From Aulostomus chinensis (taxonomy: Eukaryota; Chordata; Actinopteri; Syngnathiformes; Aulostomidae), in NCBI GenBank assembly GCA_037954235.1, contig JBBMOA010000004.1, positions 12,233,601 through 12,297,600 of the forward strand: a stretch of DNA of 64,000 bases. Direction: 5' to 3'. Below the pieces are notes generated by a model. It saw nothing but the letters and a program-made list of their open reading frames with translations, did no database searches and was not told where the DNA came from. Both the position numbers and the translations under genes were made by a program. How positions within the stretch are numbered: position 1 is the stretch's first letter; the number at the start of each line of letters is the position of its first letter. This document shows positions 57,601 to 64,000 of the stretch, piece by piece.

Positions 57601-60600
57601 TCCTTACGACCCCAGATGAACCAGTTCCAACCTGCACCAGCACTCATCTGACATACTTCAGAGAGCCCTCTCTGATCTAGTTCCTCTGGTGGGGATGCAT
57701 CTGGTATGTTAACCTGCTATGTGTCACAGCGATGTCACACTGACTGGAAACCAACAGACGCATGCATGATTTAAATGTCATGTACGGCAGTTTCTGGAAA
57801 GGCCAGCCTCTCTCATGGGTAGCTGATCAGCAAGCTCAATGAGGGAGAAACACACAACTGGGCGTGTGTTTATTCCCCGTGACCTCATCAACATGTGCTA
57901 AATAGTCACGCGGGTTATGCTTCAATTCAAATAGATTTAAAATGTTCAGCAACAACCTTTAAAAAAAAAAAAAAGAGGGGGGGGGAGGGTTAAACGTTGT
58001 TGTCTTGACACATAGTGCAGAAACTACACTGACGTGTCACAATCAGCAGATGACCTGGGGTGTTGCAAAGCACCAACACACAAACATCACAAGGACTTCC
58101 TGCTGTTGATTATGGGGTTGGTGAAGAGGCTGAATGAAACCGTGAGCGAGGCCGGCCTGACAAGGAAGGACCTGCCAATTACACACAGGTGAAATGTGCA
58201 CGTTCCGGGGCTCTGGTGCTAAAATTAAGCCTCTCAAGAGCACCAAGGTTACGAAAGCTTTACAGTGATTCACGACTCTGCCTTGAATTTGTTGACCTAC
58301 CAAGAGAACAAACTCAGCAGCGACAAAACACCCTTTCATCTTGCTTGACGTGTGTATGTGTGGTACTGGATGAAGAGGTAGCAGGACATTCCTTCCTTCT
58401 GCTGTATCATGTTCGTTTGGCTGTCATCCATAACCATCCAGACTTGGTACCATTTCCATGCTCGCTTCCTTTCCTCTCCCTCATTTCCTATTCATGATGT
58501 TGCTCCAACCATCTGTTTAGACTCAAGAGATAGGTCAGAGTTTACTTGCGCTTGACCCGTTTAGTTTTGTGGTTAATAACATCCACGTTATGAAAGATGG
58601 CACTAAGACACTGGAGAAAGCCAAATAAGACTGAAATTAGTTGGTGTATTCACAGCAGAGGCGCGCAGCTTTTACAAATCTAGTGAAACTGTTATTGGCG
58701 TCACTGACAGACGTTGGCTTCCAGACCAGGTTTTTAAAAATATCAAACAACAACAACATGTCACTCGCAATAACAACTGACGAGGAAGGCCATAATTAGC
58801 TTTATTAGCAACGACCAACATATGACAATCATATTTTAAGAGAGGACTGGCAGTTTGGGCAAGACAAAGAACAACAGCATCTAGACTGTCTAGATTCCAG
58901 ACCATGAATTATTGAGTTGCATGTCTTAATGTATTCGGCAAAATGCTAAGAGATGCATGAATGACTCATGACTACTGTAGGATAGCTTTAAACCTGAACA
59001 AAGACCCCAGGAGTGGGTGAAAGCAGACTGCATCCAAAAAGGGGAGCTCCAGACAGTACAGACGCTACTCTTTACCAGTAAAAAGCCAAGAATGGGTTTG
59101 TTTTCAGCTATGCATTTGATTAAAAACAAACAAAAAAAACAACAACTACTGTGTTTTACTTTACTTTTTACCTTCATTAGATCAGTAATGCAGCTGCGCT
59201 ACAGAATGAAAGAGAATGCGAGCATCACGAATTTAAAAGCTCAACAAAGAAATGGTCACTGTCAACTCCGCAAGCAACAGCATCCACACACCAGCAGCAG
59301 AGATTGTTGGATGAATCATCATCTGAGTCAACTCAGCAAGGAAAAACATGGAATTCAGGTGTTTCAATGGTGTATTCCAATTTTTTTTTTTTTTGTTTTG
59401 CAAACCAACCACAACAATCAGCTCCTGATCACCGAAAACCAACAGAACACCACAAAAAAACAACAAGATAATCAACAGCGAGTCCACGCCAGAATAAATC
59501 TGTAGTAAAGCCTTAAAAATGATAGCAGGACATGTGCGAAGTGCTGTGCGGAACATTGTGCTTCACTAAAAGTTCAGCGTTAACGGAACTGTAAACGCTA
59601 CTTGAACTGGCTAAAGTGTGATATTCATAATATCTTCCTCATGAGGAAATCTTTGCCATCCCTACAACAAAATGTGCGATCTGCAAGTTTTCCCTCCACT
59701 GAAAACTGTATCGTTTCTCTTTTAACGCCACCTGAGGGCCAAAGATTCCACCAGGGATGTTGATTTCGAGGCGTACAAAGAAGACGCAAATCTAAAATGT
59801 TTTACATGATGTAACAGAGCTTAGTGGGATTCTTAATTAAAGCAACACCGGGAAGACTTTGTCATCTGGCCTCATTTGCTTCAGGCGTATTAAACACACA
59901 ACATATACGCCGCTACAAACTCCTCAAATGCTATGGAGAGACTGCATAGTGTATCACAACACAACATCTTAAAAATATGCAATTACGGGTCGTCTCTACC
60001 TCCAAGTCATCACATCTGCAGACAGATAATGAAAGTGGAGACCTGACAGATTTCTGGGGGTTTTCTTATGAGACTGATCTGAATCTCTGCTGTGTAGGCG
60101 AGAAAAACAGGTGAGAGCAACAGGGAAGATCTGCACTGAAATGTGATGCACACATGTTGAGCCCGCCTCAGCCAAAGGGGCCTCTCCACATGAGATGGCA
60201 GGATTTTCTCTCTCTAACAGAAAGGCAGTAGACTCGGGACCCGTAAAAAGAGGATGCCTTTATCGAGAGGAGGACAGGGACGTGTCGTTCCTCCCCTCCG
60301 TCCGACTGCAAGCCAGCACAGCTGAGAATCTCAGGGCCGGAGCATTAGAGGGATCCACAGTAATTATGTAATGTGTTAATATGACTGATGCTGGTCTGGA
60401 TGAAAAGAAACATAGCTACCTCACCATCCTCCGCCACATGCTCCGTAATTGTTCCATGGCAACATTCATTAGGTTGATTCTCATTTCTAACTGCTCGGCG
60501 CTGCCAAAGACTCGTTCTCTGTTCACTCTGTTATGCAACTCCCACTCTGTACATGCAAATCCACCAACACAAGTGACTAGCAACCTTCCTGAGTCGTTGT

Positions 60601-63600
60601 CATGGAGACAGTGCAAGATAATGTTCATAGACTTCAGGGCCATAATGAGGGTGTGTAATGTCAACAGAGCCAAGGCATTGTAACGCCCGACTCCAGCATG
60701 TTAAGCCGACTCCTGTCACCTCGGTCCTGAGGATCAGCGACCGCCACAAGAAAAAAAAGAAAAGAAAAAAAGGTTCAGGTGTAGGTCAGTGCGGAGATTT
60801 TCTTGTGAGAGGCGACAAGCCCTGGTTACCTCCACACTAATTGCCTTGATGGAGCTCAGTGGGCAACAGTCAGCTGGGTCTTGGCATAGTATGTGGACAG
60901 ACAAGCCGGGGAGAATGACTAGAGGGGAGGGGTTTAGGTGACAGCTGAGGAATGTATGCTCTGCTCTCTCTTTGCCATGGTTTCCAAATACTGTCATGTG
61001 AGGAATGCACAGGCTAGGGCGACAGGACTTGGAATGCTACCCTCTGAGATAAGTTTAGCCAAGAGGATCTGAAATGCTCCGACATCTATTGGACACTTAA
61101 TTTACATTTTGTCCGCAGTCCACCTGAAGCTAGGTGTTTGGGTGAGCCAGTCCAGATGAATGATGTTCAACTTCGGACTCCATCGACTTAGCATTCCAGC
61201 ATTCTTGCATCTATTTAAATCAAAAACTGCAGCCCTCACAAGTTGTACCTGCTTGATTTTCCCCTTAAATACCCTCACACCTGCAGGAGAGCCAGTAAAG
61301 CTCTTCATCCTGGACGCACCGGCTGAGGAGGTCATGCAAGTCTACAGGTCACAGGTCACTCAGCAAAAGTCATTTTTAAAGTGAGAGAAGGTCCATGACT
61401 CACATAGAGACACCACCTCAATCCTAAATATGAGATTAAACCAGGGCCGCACTACAAAGCGGAGCTACAGACTCTGAGTCATACCCAAACTTAGTATCAT
61501 CTCCTGATACCCAGTTAGGAGAACTTGCGGCAGCTGTATTTATAACCCTGCCCCGGTCAACAGCATTGGGAGTGATATCGCTGCACCCAGTGAGGAGTGA
61601 ACCCTCATGTAACAACATGACACACTTCACAACAAAGCCAGAGGTCAGTCGATAAGACACCATAGAACAGTTTGGTTTTCTCGGCAAAACATCTGAAATA
61701 CTTGTGATCTTCCCGTAACCATTAAAAGGACTTGATGACAACGTCGTCCTGTCATCACAGGGACACCAGAAAACTGGAAAAGGTTTTGGCAGCCTTCAAG
61801 ATGAAAGAGATTTCATATTTATTTCACATATATTTTCATCTATTTTAAACTAACCTGATTTATCAAATGACAAAGTCATCTGAGCACTGACTAGCGAGGC
61901 TCAGCTGGGCGCCTCTTCTCATGCGTTACTTTAATTTCCATCACTCAGCATTAGACCTGAATGTTCTCATGCAAAACTCGGTGCACCACTGGTCCTCAAT
62001 CATGGTGACTCGTGAATGTTGCGCTGGCTAAATAAAACACAACGGAGCAACCAGAGGGCACTGCATCAGCTTCACGGAACAAGAGTCGGCACAGACCAAA
62101 AAGGAAGTTGTAGATGTTTAACAATCTAATTCGGTTCAAAATGAAGAACGCTTGTGTTACACCACGAAAGATACAACTTTTTTTGGGGGGGGTGGCGGTA
62201 AAAAAAAATCACCTCCTCCTAACTTGATTTTTTTTGACAGTTCAACATCAGTAGAGAAAAGTGCCTGTTCATAACTCACTAAATTGACGTAGAATTTGTT
62301 TGTGTTACGTGAATATCTGTTCTGCTACCATGCTCTTGAGTGTAAAAATCAATTTTTTAAAAAAAGGAGAGAAATGTAAAAAATGACACCCATAGAGACG
62401 TCATGTGACTTTGATTGTGTGTGTCCTCAATTCGACCAAGCAAACTAACGTCATCTTTAACACAAGTCTCTATACCACCTTCACCTCCAAAACACATCAC
62501 ATCACATGCCGGCCTAAAAAAAAACACACACACACACTCTATCCTCTCATCTCCAGAGATGGTTCGGACTTGAGAGCGGCACTGCAAATTCTTTCCTCAC
62601 TCTCGCTCATCCCTGGACATCATCCCAAAAAAAGGCAACATTTCCACCCAGTGAGGTTTCACAGGGGGGCTGTGTTAATGCCAGACTTTAATAAAACAGT
62701 CTGAGCACAAATAGTGGTTGAAAAACACCTGTAAATATTCTTGAAAATATCAATTCATCAGCTACAACATTACAGTGGAACAACACATGCACCATCTAGC
62801 AAGGGGGTACACAAAGCAGGGCTTACTAAAACCAGACATGTGGGTATGAGTAATGAGGTGACATCACGAGAGATCTATGCTAGTATTAAAGATTATTGGA
62901 ATTCTTCTGTTCGGTCTTTATAGCACCTGCTTCCCACATAGCAGAAAGTACTCCAAAGATTTATTTATTTTGTCACTATAACAGCTCATTTCAAGCAAAA
63001 AATAAATGAGTCATTTCTGCAGAACTCGAACCGGGGTGCCCCCTTACATGTAAACACACCGTCTAGTTAAGGACATTTTCTCCAGATCTCCAACCAGTGC
63101 AACAAATTCAGCGACTGTAAGTTAGTTGATGATACACGGCAGCTCATAACCACGCGATGGTCACTTGTAAGAAATCTCACTATACACAATCACAGGTTCT
63201 AAAAGAAAAAGCCTTCTAGACACAGGATATTCTGTTATCGTTACCTAACTAGTACAAGGATGCAAGACGTGGGCACATCTGGAATACCAAACTAACTGGA
63301 TACAACTAGACTGATCAATAAAGCACAATGGCACATATGCTATTTACATTAAGGTGAAGCATCTAAAACCCTAACACAAACATTCATTATGTAAACCATG
63401 CCAGGGATCGCCTTTCTATACCTGTAACTACCACCGACCACAACATTACGATTAACAGACTTTTGAACCCTGCAAGTGAAACGTTTTTTCTCCGTTTGAT
63501 TTGAATAAGTACAGAAAAGCTCATATATAGAACAGCACTGTGAGAATACTGACTGACGAGACCAAAAACGAGCTGCCATTTTCATTATTTGCCTGTGCAA

Positions 63601-64000
63601 GTACACAGACTAGCAGCTAGCGTCGTTAGCGGGCAAAAAGCTAGCCTGACAATGCTGAGAGTACAGTCCAAAAAGAAAAGAAAATCCCATTCACACACAC
63701 AAAACTTCAGAGTTCAAAACTAAGTTATCGGGTCACGAAACGTATCATCTGCAAGCCAGTGGTCGCAAGCCAACGTCGTCTCCGAAGCTAGCTAGAGAAT
63801 GAATTAACATTAGCTAAACCTCGAATACAGCTAACGGAAGCTAGCTGGACATGCTAACGTAGCGCTAGCGTCCATTCCGCTGTGCCAATACTGCCCTGTA
63901 ATATTCCCCCAATGTTTTATCACGGTACAACTGATGAAACAATACTGCTGTGAACAATATGTATATTTATGTTTTGACACCGTGTTGAAAAGACAGCCCT

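Larger units (their letters stand above)
43859..64000. other. ppp1r12a intron 1, at least 20 kb, open at the window edge
   Basis: No reading frame on either strand matches MYPT1 exon 1 (KVKFDDGAVFLAACSSGD region) or any other protein I know. Content includes GT microsatellites (45602-45622, 45646-45661), A-runs, a G-run (54886-54898), three CTCF-like sites (51344-51634) and a fourth at 62048. The last 400 bp are rich in GCTAGC/GCTAAC motifs. Long first introns are usual in this gene. Confidence 0.75.

Noticed and set aside
59017..59505. 162-residue open frame on the plus strand in intron 1
   Set aside because: Its composition (Gln/Asn/Lys-rich, A-rich DNA with CAACAA repeats) is that of non-coding sequence, and there is no known family.
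63028..63050. Minus-strand GGTTCGAGTTC, like a Pol III B box
   Set aside because: No matching A box or tRNA fold around it. At most a SINE scrap.
63600..63900. GCTAGC-rich stretch that could mark the ppp1r12a promoter
   Set aside because: Exon 1 would have to lie at lower coordinates than its promoter on this strand, and no exon 1 coding sequence exists in the window.

Overview
This is a window of teleost fish chromosome. The grounds are spliced vertebrate genes, dense CA/GT microsatellites, a common fish SINE-like repeat (9926-10299), several palindromic MITE-type elements, and the order pawr then ppp1r12a on one strand, which matches the neighbourhood of human 12q21. I see no bacterial, viral or plasmid features.

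Layout, low to high coordinates; both genes are on the minus strand. (1) 1-8024 lies downstream of the first coding exon of pawr (Par-4) and holds no exon I can support. (2) 8025-8600 is that exon, with a CpG-rich promoter and 5'UTR area up to about 9170. (3) 9171 to about 12300 is the intergenic spacer. (4) 12415-43858 carries ppp1r12a (MYPT1, the targeting subunit of myosin phosphatase). I placed 25 coding exons by hand from splice sites, phase and family sequence (numbered 2-26, assuming the mammalian layout), with two alternative last exons (26a, 26b) and one candidate extra cassette exon. Exons 2-25 plus 26b join without any frame break into 995 codons plus a stop. (5) 43859-64000 is intron 1. 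Exon 1 (start codon, PP1-binding motif, first ankyrin repeat) is not in the window.

Both products belong to actomyosin control. MYPT1 holds PP1 delta on myosin and is inhibited by ROCK/ZIPK phosphorylation at two Thr sites, both visible here. Par-4 is known to bind ZIPK and MYPT1. The two genes encode an identical nine-residue phosphosite motif, REKRRSTGV.

The points most worth checking are: an in-frame 108-bp cassette exon (31255-31362) that repeats the WRxGLRKTG 14-3-3/NUAK-type motif of exon 10; two complete, in-frame alternative C-terminal zipper exons, with 26a lying between two copies of a palindromic MITE; a block of four consecutive phase 2-2 exons, three of which start a run of five GTAC splice donors; a 43-bp hAT-like element with a perfect 8-bp target duplication; and a cluster of CTCF-like sites in intron 1.
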